The position numbers and the translations under genes are program-made. A DNA stretch of 64,000 nucleotides from NCBI GenBank assembly GCA_011800805.1, contig MPNW01000246.1, positions 74,733 through 138,732 of the forward strand, written 5' to 3'. Below, piece by piece: positions 50,711-61,836 of the stretch (position 1 is the stretch's first letter; every line of letters starts with the position of its first letter). The stretch is from Hirudo medicinalis. Taxonomy: Eukaryota > Annelida > Clitellata > Hirudinida > Hirudinidae. Below the pieces are notes generated by a model. The model worked only from the letters and a program-made list of their open reading frames with translations, ran no database searches and was not told the origin of the DNA.

Positions 50711-52341
50711 ATGGCGGATTCGGACGTGCTGTCTTCTTCGCCGTCTTCCGATGTTCACAAGCCGAAGAAAAAACTGTACAGAGACAGAGAGGAATGGAAA
50801 GACGTAACCCCTGTGCCCCAAGATGATGGGCCGTTTGAAGTGGTCCAAATAGCTTATTCAGAGGAATTCCGAGATGCTTTCGATTACTTCAGGGCCATTC
50901 TTAAGTCAAAGGAAATTTCTGAACGAGCTTTCCAGCTGACCACCGATGCCGCTGCACTTAACCCTGCCAACTACACTGTCTGGTCGCACAGACGAATGCT
51001 TCTCAAGAACCTTGACAAGGATTTGAGGGATGAGCTGAAATACATCACCAAAGTCATTGAGGAGCACCCAAAGAATTACCAGGTTGATTTTAGTGTTTAA
51101 ATCAGTATTAGTAATTTTTATATGCATTTTTATAACTGACGCAAAATCACCATCAGCATTCAAGCATTTCACAATTCATACCAATAAATACATATAACAT
51201 ACTACCCTATTATATTCATACGTTTTATTAGAAATATCTTTCCAAATTTTTCATCTTAAATGCAAAGAGATGTCACTCATAAAATGTTCAAACTTTGACA
51301 GTTCCTAATGCAGTTGTTTATAAACTCTGCAACAATTCTCACATATGTCAAAAATTCAAAATAAGATTCAGGACGAGTCACTCCACCAAATAATTACCCT
51401 AATTATTCTCCAAGATTATCCCATCGACAATTTTAATCTAGATTAATCAAATTAATCTTTAATTTCGACTATTATTTTAATCATTATTGTTTTATCCTCA
51501 AGGTCTGGTACCACAGAGTCATGGTCATCACATGGCTGGCAGACGCCTCGGCCGAGCTCGACTTCACGGCCTCGATCCTCCAAATGGATGCCAAAAACTA
51601 CCATGCTTGGCAGCACAGGCAGTGGGTCCTAAAGAACTTTGAACTCTGGGATTCTGAACTTTCCTATGTGGACAAGCTGCTGGCAGAGGACGTGATGAAC
51701 AACTCGGCCTGGAACCATCGCTATTTCGTCATCAGCAACACGACTGGGTTCACAGACGAAATGGTGGACAGGTGAGATGTTCAACATGCTTGTTTCACTG
51801 AGCTCTTGATTTAAGATCTTGGACCAGGACTTATTTGGGGTTTATTTCTGGGACTTATTTTTTATTTGGGATTAATACCATCGTATTATTTTACAACAAT
51901 AATTTGGATAACAACCCTAAAATAAGCCGAAAATTTCTCAATCATCCCAAAACCTGCAATTCGATTCTTAGGGAATTCAAGTACGTCCAGAATCAGATCC
52001 AGAGAGCACCTCACAATGAGAGCGCATGGAGCTACCTCAGGGGCATCCTTTCTGACAGCAACAAGTACACCCATCCGAACCTCATGGCATTCTGCGAGGG
52101 ACTCTACAAGAACAACATCCGCTCCTTCTACCTCATGGGATTCATGGTGGAGTGCTGGCAGGACGGTCTCGAGAATGCCGAAGACGAGTCCGAGAAGGCA
52201 GAGCTCCTCAGGAAAGCCGTGGACTTCTGCGAGAGCCTTGCCGAGGAGCACGACACCATCAGGGTGGAGTACTGGAAGTACGTATCCAGGTCGCTATCAT
52301 TCCAGCATTCCAATGTCACAGTTGTCGAGACAACCTCTTGA
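50711..52341 (+). CDS. FNTA: Protein farnesyltransferase / geranylgeranyltransferase I alpha subunit
   Basis: Three exons keep phase: 50711-51082, 51503-51771 and 51972-52341, giving 336 residues (human 379, which has a longer Pro-rich N-terminus). At least five PPTA alpha-alpha repeats are visible: [46 protein letters not shown] and [10 protein letters not shown]. They are followed by [19 protein letters not shown]. The alpha subunit pairs with FNTB or PGGT1B and carries the Lys needed for isoprenoid transfer to CaaX cysteines; the first repeat region fits. The frame is open further upstream, but MADSDVLSS is the natural start since the upstream frame is hydrophobic and unlike the family. 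Confidence 0.95.
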
Positions 52342-52433
52342 AAACCAGCCACCGGGGACCGTTGATTTGCTTCTTGGCGAAGCGCCATTAAAAACGTCAA
52401 AAAACCGAGTCTATTTCCATCGGGATTGTTAAA

Positions 52434-52439
52434 AATAAA
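52434..52439 (+). terminator. FNTA polyadenylation signal
   Basis: AATAAA lies 93 bases past the FNTA stop and 23 bases before the GEMIN8 stop on the other strand. The two 3' UTRs therefore probably overlap. Confidence 0.5.
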
Positions 52440-52461
52440 TATTATTTAAAACGTCAGTAGG

Positions 52462-53456
52462 TCAGTCGAATTTAATATTGAGGGGCAGGGTAGGCCAGAG
52501 CTTCGGTGCCTTTTGGTCGTAGCACTTCTGGAAGGACAGCTGTATGGCAGTTTCCATGGCGAAAATCTTGGTCGCTCCTTCGCCATAAAGTTCCTGCATC
52601 TCTTGCAATCTCTTCTCTCCAGGTTTTTCTACGTTGGAAAATGATGGCTCAATGGCCATGGAATCTGTTGAGAAAAAAAAATCAAGGCATGTCATCGGTA
52701 AATCTGGGGCCAGCTTGGTTTGAATGAGACTTTAGAAAAGAAGTTGTTTACCTTCTTCTTCAGCACTTTCTAGCTCCATGAGCATTAGCTTTCTCTCTTC
52801 TGGAAGGAAGTTGAGTTGTGGTCAGAATAATTTTAAGTAACTGTTAAATTATCCACAGGACAAAAACTTTTCAATTCATGTAAAATTCATAATAAATGTA
52901 CTTTCTATTGTTTTGTAGTATGATTTCAGTGTGGTCTTAGGACCAAGTTTGCAATTATTATTTACAGGTTAATGGTATACTCCACCGCAAGATCTTGCTA
53001 TTCGTAAGGAATGAGCTGATGACAGTTAAGCAACATTTAATATAAATTTTGGGTGCAATTTTTGTAGTGTTTTGTAGGTTTTGCATGGTGCAACTTTGAG
53101 CTAAAACTAAACCAACCTCTTTCTTTTTTGTGCTCAGCTGAAATACGGAAAAACTCGGCCATTTCGTCTGTAACGACCATTTCAAAGCTCTCGTTGTTGT
53201 GATCTTTGTCTGATGCGTAATCTTGCTCGTAGTAACTGGTGTCGCTGAGTTTGGACTTTTTTGTTCTACCACGGTTCTTCCGCTTACCAATTTGATTTTT
53301 ATGCATGCTGCCATTTTTATGTCCCTGATTGTTATCTCTAAATTTGGAAACATAAGCTGGACGGTCGGTGCCATCCACTAAGATTTGGTGATGCTTGAAC
53401 CACGTCAGCGCTCTTGCATACTGCTCGCAGTAACCCCGAAAAATATCGTAAGACAT
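52462..53456 (-). CDS. GEMIN8: SMN complex protein Gemin8
   Basis: Three exons keep phase: 53456-53117, 52799-52752 and 52664-52462, giving 196 residues (human 242). The start MSYDIFRGYCEQYARALTWF parallels the aromatic W..Y..A..W motif of Gemin8. The middle is polar and basic. VVTDEMAEFFRISAEHKKER matches the human ITEELRQYFAETERHREER region. The conserved C-terminus is RLQEMQELYGEGATKIFAME, then AIQLSFQKCYDQKAPKLWP. Gemin8 bridges Gemin6/7 to SMN in the complex that loads Sm rings on snRNAs. It is tail-to-tail with FNTA, 120 bases between the two stop codons. Confidence 0.92.
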
Positions 53457-53948
53457 TTTAAAGTAATTATGAGTTTGGAATAGTTCCGTGGATATTCGGC
53501 GATGTTATAAGCTTAATATTTAAAACAAGAAGAATACCAATACAAAAATACAGTCGAAACAAAAGTCAAAACAAAAAGAAACTGTATACGTATTTATAAA
53601 AGTTTAAAAAAAACTTGATTAGAACGTGCCTTGATTTATATTGGTAGTAATAAATAATTACAAATACATGAAATGTAGAATGTCAAAACAAACTAAAGAA
53701 CCTCATATAAAATTAGCTTATTTTTTTATGTTAAGTCTTGAAATCAACATTCAATGTCTTGATAATGGAATATTTCTCCATTTAAAGATTTTTGTTTGAA
53801 ACAATACAATTTTTTGAATACTTATATTTTTATCGAGAAACTGCAGTTTTGAAGTCTAATACTTCATATGGAACAGTTATTTATTTTGAAAGTGTCGCTT
53901 AAGCAATATTGTAAATTCTTAACAAAATTAGTTGTTTGCGGGTTTCGT
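53457..53948. other. Spacer between GEMIN8 and FIP1
   Basis: AT-rich, no coding exon. It should hold the GEMIN8 promoter and the FIP1 3' UTR, both on the minus strand. Confidence 0.45.
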
Positions 53949-55532
53949 TTACCATCTTCTTTCGCGTTCATTATGTCGGCTTCTGTGGCTTTCGTCATGC
54001 CTATTCCGGTTGAAATGTCTGTGAATTTCATTCGAGTAAAGGTTACCGTCAATCATATTGTGAACTCGAGTCTCTGTATTGAATTCCCGAGCATAGTAAT
54101 TTGAGTTTCTATCAAAATCTCCACGAGGTTCACGATATCTATCTGATCTGTCATGACTTCTTTCCCTCCTTTCGAAACCATCTCTCCTATCTATCCCATG
54201 GAATTCCCCGTGGTGATGACTTGAGATTTGTCTTTTGTCACCACGAGTTCTGTATTCGTCAAAGTTTGGCCTTTCTGGTTGTTCATAGAATATGGTGTTG
54301 GATTGCTCTACGTTAGTTCTGTTAGACTTCTTCCGTTTCTTTTCTTTGTTTTCTAGAGAATGATCTCTTTCCCTTTTGAGGGTCTTTACCTTTTGTTCGC
54401 TCTCCTGGACTTTAACTTTTCGGGTTTCCTCGCGAATGTTTTCGAGGTCACTTTTTGGTTTACTCGGACTACCAGATTTTGAATTTTCTTTGACATCAGG
54501 CATGTTATTTCTCTCGTTAGCTCCACCGTTGCTAATCTTTACATTTTGTGCATTCTTCGCAACGGTTGGAACGTTTTGTTTGAGAACTGGTACACAATCA
54601 GCCGGAGGTTGATCTTGCGATTGAATGGCGTTTGCCGTATCTACCGGTGGCACTGTGACGACCGCATCGGCGGTGTTAATGTTTTGCGGGGTAGTCTGTT
54701 CAATGTTTTCCTTTCTCTTCTTGCAATGCCGAAGCCAACTTTCCTCCGTGAATGAGTAATTGAAATATTTCGAGAGGTTAACTCCTGGCTTTGTCCAGGG
54801 TTTGTCTTCGCTATCGATGGAGCTGAGGTCAATGCTGTAAACATCGATTACTCCAGGTTTGCCCGTATTTCCCGGGTCCACCATGTGCATAATTTTCAGC
54901 CAGGCGCTTGTAAAATGATTGGTCGGATCTGAGCAAGGCTCTTCCGGCAAGTTATCGGCAGAAGCTTCAATACTTCCTATTGTTATATCGACGCCATCGT
55001 CTTCGTCATCATTGTTTTTGGATAATTCCTCGGTGTTCGTTTCGGATGTGATGTCAGTGGCGGACCTTTCGGAATCGTCGGTTGGTGCTAGGCCACAGCA
55101 CTCGTCATTTATATTCACAATGTTCATCAGCGCTTCTTCTTCGGTAGCAACTCCATCCGAACAATATTTCTCGGATAAAAGTGGATCAGAAACAGAACTT
55201 TCCATCGGTGCTAGGCCACAACACTCGTCGTTCGCATCAACGATTTTCATAAGCGTTTCTTCTTCAACATCAACTGTATCAAGTAGATCAGACCGCTCGG
55301 GCAAAAGAGGACTCATGGGTTTCTCGCCCGAAACGGATTCTTTCATCGATGATAGACCGCAACACTCATCATTCGTGCTTAAGATGAGAGCTTCTTCTTC
55401 TGGATCTATTTCATCTGAAACACAATTTCCCCCTAATGCCTCATCCCAGCAATCATCATTTGCGATCATGGTTTTCAGAAGCTCCTCTTCTTCAGCAGTG
55501 ATCATGAGATCCTGAGATGCGTCCGAGCTCAT
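53949..55532 (-). CDS. FIP1L1: Pre-mRNA 3'-end processing factor FIP1, single exon
   Basis: One frame of 527 residues. The Fip1 motif near residues 245-275 (DKPWTKPGVNLSKYFNYSF, then EESWLRHCKKR) is unmistakable. It is preceded by the acidic poly(A)-polymerase binding region and followed by a polar linker and a Lys-rich then Arg/Asp-rich C-terminus (RRDGFERRERSHDRSDRYR) that in vertebrates binds U-rich RNA. FIP1 is a CPSF subunit linking poly(A) polymerase to cleavage. The N-terminal 155 residues hold tandem copies of an acidic unit: TNDECCGLSSM, ANDECCGLAPM and INDECCGLAPT, each preceded by EEEALxxI or EEETLMKIV. A more decayed first copy is ANDDCWDEALGG. I do not know this repeat from other FIP1 proteins. 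The coding region is intronless. Confidence 0.92.
   Translation of the reverse strand: MSSDASQDLMITAEEEELLKTMIANDDCWDEALGGNCVSDEIDPEEEALILSTNDECCGLSSMKESVSGEKPMSPLLPERSDLLDTVDVEEETLMKIVDANDECCGLAPMESSVSDPLLSEKYCSDGVATEEEALMNIVNINDECCGLAPTDDSERSATDITSETNTEELSKNNDDEDDGVDITIGSIEASADNLPEEPCSDPTNHFTSAWLKIMHMVDPGNTGKPGVIDVYSIDLSSIDSEDKPWTKPGVNLSKYFNYSFTEESWLRHCKKRKENIEQTTPQNINTADAVVTVPPVDTANAIQSQDQPPADCVPVLKQNVPTVAKNAQNVKISNGGANERNNMPDVKENSKSGSPSKPKSDLENIREETRKVKVQESEQKVKTLKRERDHSLENKEKKRKKSNRTNVEQSNTIFYEQPERPNFDEYRTRGDKRQISSHHHGEFHGIDRRDGFERRERSHDRSDRYREPRGDFDRNSNYYAREFNTETRVHNMIDGNLYSNEIHRHFNRNRHDESHRSRHNERERRW
54974..55490 (-). repeat. Coding tandem repeats in the FIP1 N-terminus
   Basis: Four units code an acidic helix followed by NDECCGL. 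Spacing between ECCGL centres is about 48 to 49 residues. The codons differ between units, so the repeat is old enough to have drifted while the ECCGL core was kept. Confidence 0.75.
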
Positions 55533-56156
55533 TTTATTTCTGAAAGTTTGTGGATTTCAAAACTGTTTTATTTTGATGTTGTTCTGATTATTCGTGAATA
55601 AAGTTTCTGACTGCTGTCGTTCAGATTTCAAATATAAAAAGATACCAAATATTACGAGATGCTTGTAATTTATACAATTTTAATTAATGTATTTATTAAT
55701 TAATTTTTAACATAATTTTTAATAAACGAAATTTGATTCAGATAATAAAAAACAATAAATTATATAATAAATTTTAAGATAATAATTTATAATATAATAT
55801 TATTTAAGTAGATGCAAAGAAATAGCCATAATTCGTTTCAGACAAACTCAAGTATCGATCGGCGAGAAAGTTAATAAGTTAAAACAATGTTCAATTTAAT
55901 TAACTTGAATAAATAAACTAGTAAACTAGTAAATAATTTGTAGTTGATTTTCTAAAATGTGTTTTAAAACGTTTTAGCAATTTAAAATAACTACACAAAT
56001 TTTATGATAAAATATCTAGTAGTTTATAAAAATGTGCACGCTTAAATAATTTATCTTTTAAATTGCAAAGGCTTAAATCATAACACTAGCTCATAGTAGC
56101 TCACAATAGCTGTTACAAAACAATTCTAGAAGCGTTGGGTACTTCGGGCCGCGGAA
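55533..56156. promoter_or_regulatory. Divergent interval, FIP1 and FAM32A
   Basis: About 620 AT-rich bases between divergent starts, so both promoters should lie here. No defined element identified. Confidence 0.4.
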
Positions 56157-57033
56157 ATGTCGGATTACGATTTCGTCTGCAAAAGCAAATTGAAAATCAA
56201 GAATTCCTCCGTTGAAAAGAAGTAAGGCACCATGTTTTGAAATGCGCTTACCACGGAAAATTATGGACATACTTTTTGGCTTTTTCTTGCTAAGACAACA
56301 CCTCGTACAACAAGACTACAAAAATTTCTTGTAGAATTTTAAAATAAAACGTCTTTTTATTAGATAATTTCAGAATTCAATTTTATTTCTCAATTTATAA
56401 GTCTGACACCAGCTAAACGAGCCATAAATATTTTCGAGGAAAAAGAAATCTTCCAAAGATAAGAAGAAGCTGAAGGAAGCTGTTGTTGAAGAGATTGAAA
56501 AATTCACTGAGGCTCCTGTGACGAGGCAAAAAACCGCTGCTGAAATTGCCTTCGAAAAGGCAAAAGAAAAAAGGGTTGGTTGGCTCTCCGTGTCCAGCTC
56601 AGCCAAACAAATATTAGCTATTTTAACCACTAAGAAGGCCTAGTCAAACTAACAAATAATGTGTTCTAAAAACAACTATCAAACAATATTTGAATTTGTT
56701 CTAACTGCCTGTGATATCATGTTCTAATTTTTACGTACCAGGATTTCAACGAGATCATGAAGAAAGCCTCTAAAACCCACAAGGAGAGAATCATGGTGAT
56801 TAACATGATTTATGCATGAACTAGCATCCCTTCACTATGTCTAGAATCAGTCAAATGCAATTTTTGTTTATACGACTGATCTTTTGTTTATTAGACATCC
56901 ATTTAAATTCTGATGCTTGTTCAATTTATATTTTTATTTATTGATTGTTGTACTTCAACCTTAGGAATTTAACAATCGTCTGGACAGCCTCACTGAGCAC
57001 TTCGACATCCCCAAAGTCTCCTGGACCAAGTAA
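56157..57033 (+). CDS. FAM32A: FAM32A homologue
   Basis: Four exons keep phase: 56157-56221, 56439-56574, 56742-56795 and 56965-57033, giving 107 residues (human 112). It starts MSDYDFVCKSKLKIK, has a Lys-rich stretch (KKKSSKDKKKLKEA), then TAAEIAFEKAKEKR, IMKKASKTHKERI and the almost invariant end FNNRLDSLTEHFDIPKVSW-TK. FAM32A is a nuclear protein that in human spliceosomes reaches into the catalytic centre with its C-terminus and helps exon ligation. The full C-terminus is kept. The exon 2 donor is GTTGGT. Confidence 0.96.
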
Positions 57034-57111
57034 ACGGACCGAGCCATCCTCTGTACATAACACTCTGCTAAACTTTGAGATGTCGCCTTTTGACGACACG
57101 TTTTGAACTTA

Positions 57112-57117
57112 AATAAA
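57112..57117 (+). terminator. FAM32A polyadenylation signal
   Basis: AATAAA lies 79 bases past the FAM32A stop, inside the 307-base gap to the DIPK2 stop on the other strand. Confidence 0.55.
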
Positions 57118-57340
57118 TTGATAATTGTACTTAAAATCCCAAACTCGTGGACATGCTTCTCGTCATGCTCGGCATTTACGCGAACGACGAACGTTAAAAA
57201 TGCCGAGTCGGGGTTTAAATATTTACGTCAAATCCGAGTTGCCATTCCATCACAGCTGAGAGAAAGTCTGCTGGAAATAAAATTTAATATCTGACTCAAA
57301 TTTATGAAGGCACCTGCAAGAGGACGATCGAAACACCGAT

Positions 57341-58957
57341 TCAGACTTCCTCGACTTTTCCCAAAATCACTTCCAAACTTTTGAGGAGTTGAATGAAGAT
57401 CTCTTCTCTGTCGTGCCCGAGAGGCGTGTTTGCGCACTTGTCGACGACCTGCCGAAGGTCGTAAAGTCTGTCGATGTGCTCGGGGATGTCCTTCAGCAGC
57501 CCGACGTCCGTAGGGCGCGAGGTGCTCTCGTCGGTCGCTAGCGGAGATAAGATGTTCCTGCAGACGGCATAGAAGTTATGGTCGGAATAGTGCTTCGAGC
57601 AGAAATCTTCGGAATCTCTCCAGTCTTCCTCGTACTTGCAGGATAGCTCGAGCGGATTTTCCACTTCGCATTTCGTGAAGTTCCTGCTGAACGGGACGTC
57701 CCAGCCCTCGTTTTGGTCCTGCTCGATCTGCCACCTGTCCACGACGAGGATGTCTTCGGGACTGGTGTAGAGGACTTCCCTGGTTCCCCTTTTGACGTGG
57801 AAAGTGTCGAACCCCACTCTGAGCATGTATATGCCGTACAGGGGCCTGTTGTGTGTCAACTTGTGTGCGAGTTTCATGATCGACAGGGCCAAGCTGGTCA
57901 GTTAATGGGCTCGAGTTAGGATTGGTTGTTTATTGATTATGTTAAGAAATTACTAGTAAATCCAGTATCAAAAAGTTACTTTCCAGCACAAAAGTGTTAT
58001 GAAGAGAATACATTAAAGTAAAACCCTAACATTTTTCCAGAATGTGTAAAAAAATTTGTGTTTTGAATCAACTGACTCTGCTCTGACCAGCCATGGCTCG
58101 TTAAGGAAGGCATGGAGGGGTTCCCCCGGGCTCTCGTAGACCATGACCCTACCACATGAACCTATATATTCCGGGAATGGCCAGCCCTCTTGCTTCGGGA
58201 ACATCTGATAAATGATCGGCTCCTGGCTTCTCCACAGGGTCAAGACCATTTGAGCCCTCTCTCGGGCCGACATGTCGATGGCGTCAAGTGTTTCTGTGTA
58301 TCTAAATTGCATGCTGCTCACCAGCCTTTCTGTTGGACATGTTGTCATTAGGGACTGACCCTGAACTGAGTTTTGGATCCATTTTGATCCTGAGGGGGGA
58401 AAGATTGATTGAGCAGCTGAGGCCACATCACAGTTTGGGAGCTGTGTGCCTGGATTGAAACAAATTGATATATTTATCAATCAGTTGATCAGATAGGTCA
58501 GCTAATCAGTAATTACTTTTGAGCAAATCAATTTGTCCCATTCCTTGAGTTGTTTTTGGCTTCCCAGTTTAGTAAGTACAACTTCCTTTCCTTCTGAGGT
58601 TTTGCCATAATACTTTATTAACGAATTGTCGATGATACCGAAAAGATTAGAAGCGCTCGTCAGCGTAATCTCTCCGTTTTTTAATTTATCGCACGCTTTA
58701 AATCCGTAACAAGCCGGACATTTGTGACTCTCTAAGAAGGATGAGCTTCTGGCAAGGTTGAAGACAACAGCCAGTATCAACATAAGCAGAGCAAAATTAA
58801 AAACGAAGAACAATAAAAATCCGATTATTCGGTGGTACAGTGGCAGACGATAGAAGCGACGCAAAGACAATTTCAACGTTACTATAATCTTGTTTTTCAT
58901 CGCTGTTTGTAGTCGTCCGCGATCAAATTGAGGCGTATTTCTTTGATAATTGTACAT
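57341..58957 (-). CDS. DIPK2-family divergent protein kinase-like protein
   Basis: Three exons keep phase: 58957-58517, 58441-58077 and 57893-57341, giving 452 residues (human DIPK2A 430). One hydrophobic segment at residues 44-68 (IIGFLLFFVFNFALLMLIL) is a signal anchor or long signal peptide. It is followed by the family's CPACYG motif, then YGKTSEGKEVVLTKLGSQKQL, EGWPFPEYIGSCGRVMV, FLNEPWLVRADLALSIMKLA, DTFHVKRGTREVLY, LVVDRWQIEQ and DHNFYAVCRNIL. Human relatives (DIPK2A/DIA1, DIPK2B) sit in the secretory pathway or are secreted, and regulate lysosome fusion or act as growth factors; their kinase activity is uncertain. A second ATG (MKNKIIVT, residue 20) would give a shorter start. Whether this is the 2A or 2B type cannot be told by eye. 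Confidence 0.9.
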
Positions 58958-59192
58958 TTACGAATTAATGTTTAATCTATCTCTTATTAGGTAAGAGCGG
59001 CAAAATACAGAAATGTTTTGACTTGCGAAAACATAACATTCAAATCTCAGGTAAGTTATCGAGAGATGGCAGAATCGAAAAAATATGTTCTAACGAAAAT
59101 GCACTTTTTAAAAATTTATAAATAATTTAAAAAAGACATTTTTGTTGTGATGAAAGCGCCGAAGAATTCCTTGCTATTGTGATGGCCAAAAC

Positions 59193-59357
59193 ATGAGATT
59201 GCGAGACTTTTTAGCTGTCAAAGGTCCCGCTAATGACATTATTTTACAAATAAGTGCCAAGCATTTAGAAGAATTTGCAAAGTTCAAAATAAACGAAGAG
59301 AAATATCCCGGCATTAGCCATCACCCAAAACTCAAACTCATTGAAGCTCATTTCGAG
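59193..59357 (+). CDS. Orphan possible first exon
   Basis: An ATG at 59193 opens 55 codons (MRLRDFLAVKGPANDII, then AKHLEEFAKFKINEEKYPG) with a protein-like composition. It ends at GAG|GTCAGTC, a fair donor. No downstream plus-strand exon is visible before RBM42, which occupies the other strand. It lies 236 bases from the DIPK2 start in divergent orientation. It may be a real small gene with untranslated 3' exons, a relic, or chance. Confidence 0.25.
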
Positions 59358-59582
59358 GTCAGTCAATCCAGACTTTATTATAAAAAACCTAGGATATTGA
59401 ATCCAGATTTTTAATATCAGGAATAACCAAGAAATAATATGTAAATATATGTAATGCAAGCACTCAATGGCCATAGTTTAGATTTTACCACAAATGACAA
59501 TCATTAGAAAAAATTAACTGTCTGTCATTGTCATAAGTATTTATTGCTAATCACGAAACACAAACCAAAAACATTTTTAACT

Positions 59583-61836
59583 TCATCTAAATCCCAGCTT
59601 CTTCTTTTCTTTCTCCTTCCTTTTCACATTCTCCACCTGTCTGTCCTGCCAGCAGCTCTTCCTCAACTTGATCGGCCTGTTGCCAACATATTTACCTGGA
59701 AAATAGTTAGAAATTCTCACAATAAACAACAACAAATACATAAATCCAAGACATGGAGACATCAAAAACTCCCACACATCACCAACCATTCAGTTCCCTC
59801 ATGGCTTTCATGAAATCTCCAGGGTCCTTGAAGCTGGCAAACCCGTAGCCCTTGGTCTTATTGGTCCGCTTGTCCCTGATGACCCTGGCCTTCTGAAAGG
59901 AGGGGTACTTGGCGAAGACCCTGTTAAGAACGTCGTCCGTCACCTCGTTACCGAGATCTCCGCAGAAAAGCCTGAAGTCGTCTGAGAGACATTCGAATGT
60001 TAAAGCCCAGCTGGATTATGTTAAAATGTATTTGAAAAATGGTTAATCCAGTGTAATGTCAGGCATGGGAACAGATTATTCTCACTGGGGTAATCGTCAG
60101 TAACCATTAGCGACAACAATAACCATAACAAATGCACAATAAACCGCACCAGCATAATTCGTGAAGTCAAAAGCAGCTGAACTATCCAGCATTACGTCGC
60201 TATTCTTGTCGTCCAAATACCAAATCAACATGCAACATTCCCAAATGCAGAACTTCACAATCACCACCACACTCAGCATCAACAAAGAGGTCAACCTGGA
60301 TCCCACTCAGTCAGCGACGAATCCTCCCAAATGGTCCCGGCAGCCATCCTCATGTACTTCCTCTTTCGGTCCTTCTTGTCTTTCTTTCCGTCGGACGTCG
60401 AAGGCATGGAAGAACTTTTGCTGGAATCTTTTGGCTTCGAGGATTGGGATTTTGGAGCCTTCTTTTCGGGCTCTTTTGGCGGCTGAAAAAGAACGGGATC
60501 AGCTTCGAGGAAAGAGAAACGATAAAATTCGTGAAGTTAAAGTCGTTAATTATGAAAGCATTTATTACAAAAGAAGTTGTTAAAATTTTAAAACGATCTT
60601 TCTGCATTTAAAGCGACTGCAGCAAAACAAACGTGCTCAATTTTCCGAGTTCAATAATAATAATAATAATAATAATAAGAAGAAGAATAATAAGAAAGCA
60701 AACAATAACAACGTCATCACCAATAAATTCAATGCCAGTCAGAAAAGGCCAGAAAACAAAAACAACACATTAAAAAAAATTGAAAACAGAAAAGTAAAAA
60801 AATTCTCACTGGCGAGGCAACGGTGACAATCACAGGTGCGGGCGTGCACGGTTTTTCCTCCTGCTTCACGGCCACCCCCTCGGGCTGATTTTTGACGGGG
60901 GGCGCTGAGTACACGATCTTAGGGGCAGAAATTACGACCGTCGAGGATATCTGATTCTTCTGACTGACCGAAATCTCCGGCTGCTCGGAAAGGATCTGCG
61001 GGGGCTGCGGTCCAAACATGGGTAGATGGTGGGGCCTGGGTGGAAAAGGGGGATGGCCGAAAGGCCCGACGTTCACCGGAAAGTTGCCCGGCATCGGTAC
61101 CATGGGATGCATCGACCTGGGTGGGGGCGGCATCGGGCGGTTCTTCAGTTGGGGAGGAATGAACATGGGTGGAGGATGAAAGCCAATGGATGGATGGGAG
61201 GGCTGCATACTCGTTGAGTCTGAAAAAGTTGGCCTTTACCTTGATTAATTGCTTGGCAAGGTAATCTTCTTAGTAAATTTGTTTAAAGTGCTCTTTGCAA
61301 GGAAAGTTTCAGCAATTACATTGTTCGATAAATTTTATTGCGACAGAATAAATAAATGCGTTAATGTATTTTGAAAAAATGCTCGTATAGGTACTATGAA
61401 ATTCCCACGAAAATCATTACGACTAGTGTCGAGGAAACTAACATCGCATGGAAGATCCACCATGACTGTTAGTATGCAGGGGTGCAGCTTGAGGTATCTT
61501 GACCTCTGCTCCGCTGCTTAGAATTTCCTCTTCAAATCTGTTACAGGTAAGTGAAGATCTAATTCCAGCAAATTTGTGGATTTGTGATTATGAGCAATAA
61601 CATATTCATTTTTATGAAAATGCTTAATAAGTTAAATAAGAATTTATTAGACGGTAAAACTACACAACATACATTTTTCAGAATTTATGTGTAATTTTCC
61701 ACAGCAGATTGTCACCATATCATGATGATCACAAAGTGTTTTCTTGCAAATTTAGTGATTGAGGCATTCAAGATGATATTAACCTATTCATCTCTTCCTC
61801 CATCTCCTTTAGTCGTGTATCCGGTATGTCAGACAT
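59583..61836 (-). CDS. RBM42: RNA-binding motif protein 42
   Basis: Six exons keep phase: 61836-61784, 61537-61467, 61219-60810, 60482-60296, 59981-59787 and 59695-59583, giving 342 residues (human 480). The N-terminus (RLKEMEEEMNRFEEEIL) matches human RBM42. A Pro-rich region follows (FHPPPMFIPPQLK). Then come a Lys/Ser linker, AAGTIWEDSSLTEWDPDDF and one RRM with RNP2 LFCGDLG and RNP1 KGYGFASF. The end RPIKLRKSCWQDR, ending KKKLGFR, is the family signature. RBM42 is a nuclear/cytoplasmic protein linked to splicing and to stress granules through hnRNP K. The Pro-rich part is shorter than in mammals. Confidence 0.95.
60652..60692. repeat. AAT/AAG triplet run
   Basis: A short AAT run followed by AAG triplets in RBM42 intron 3. 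Confidence 0.85.
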
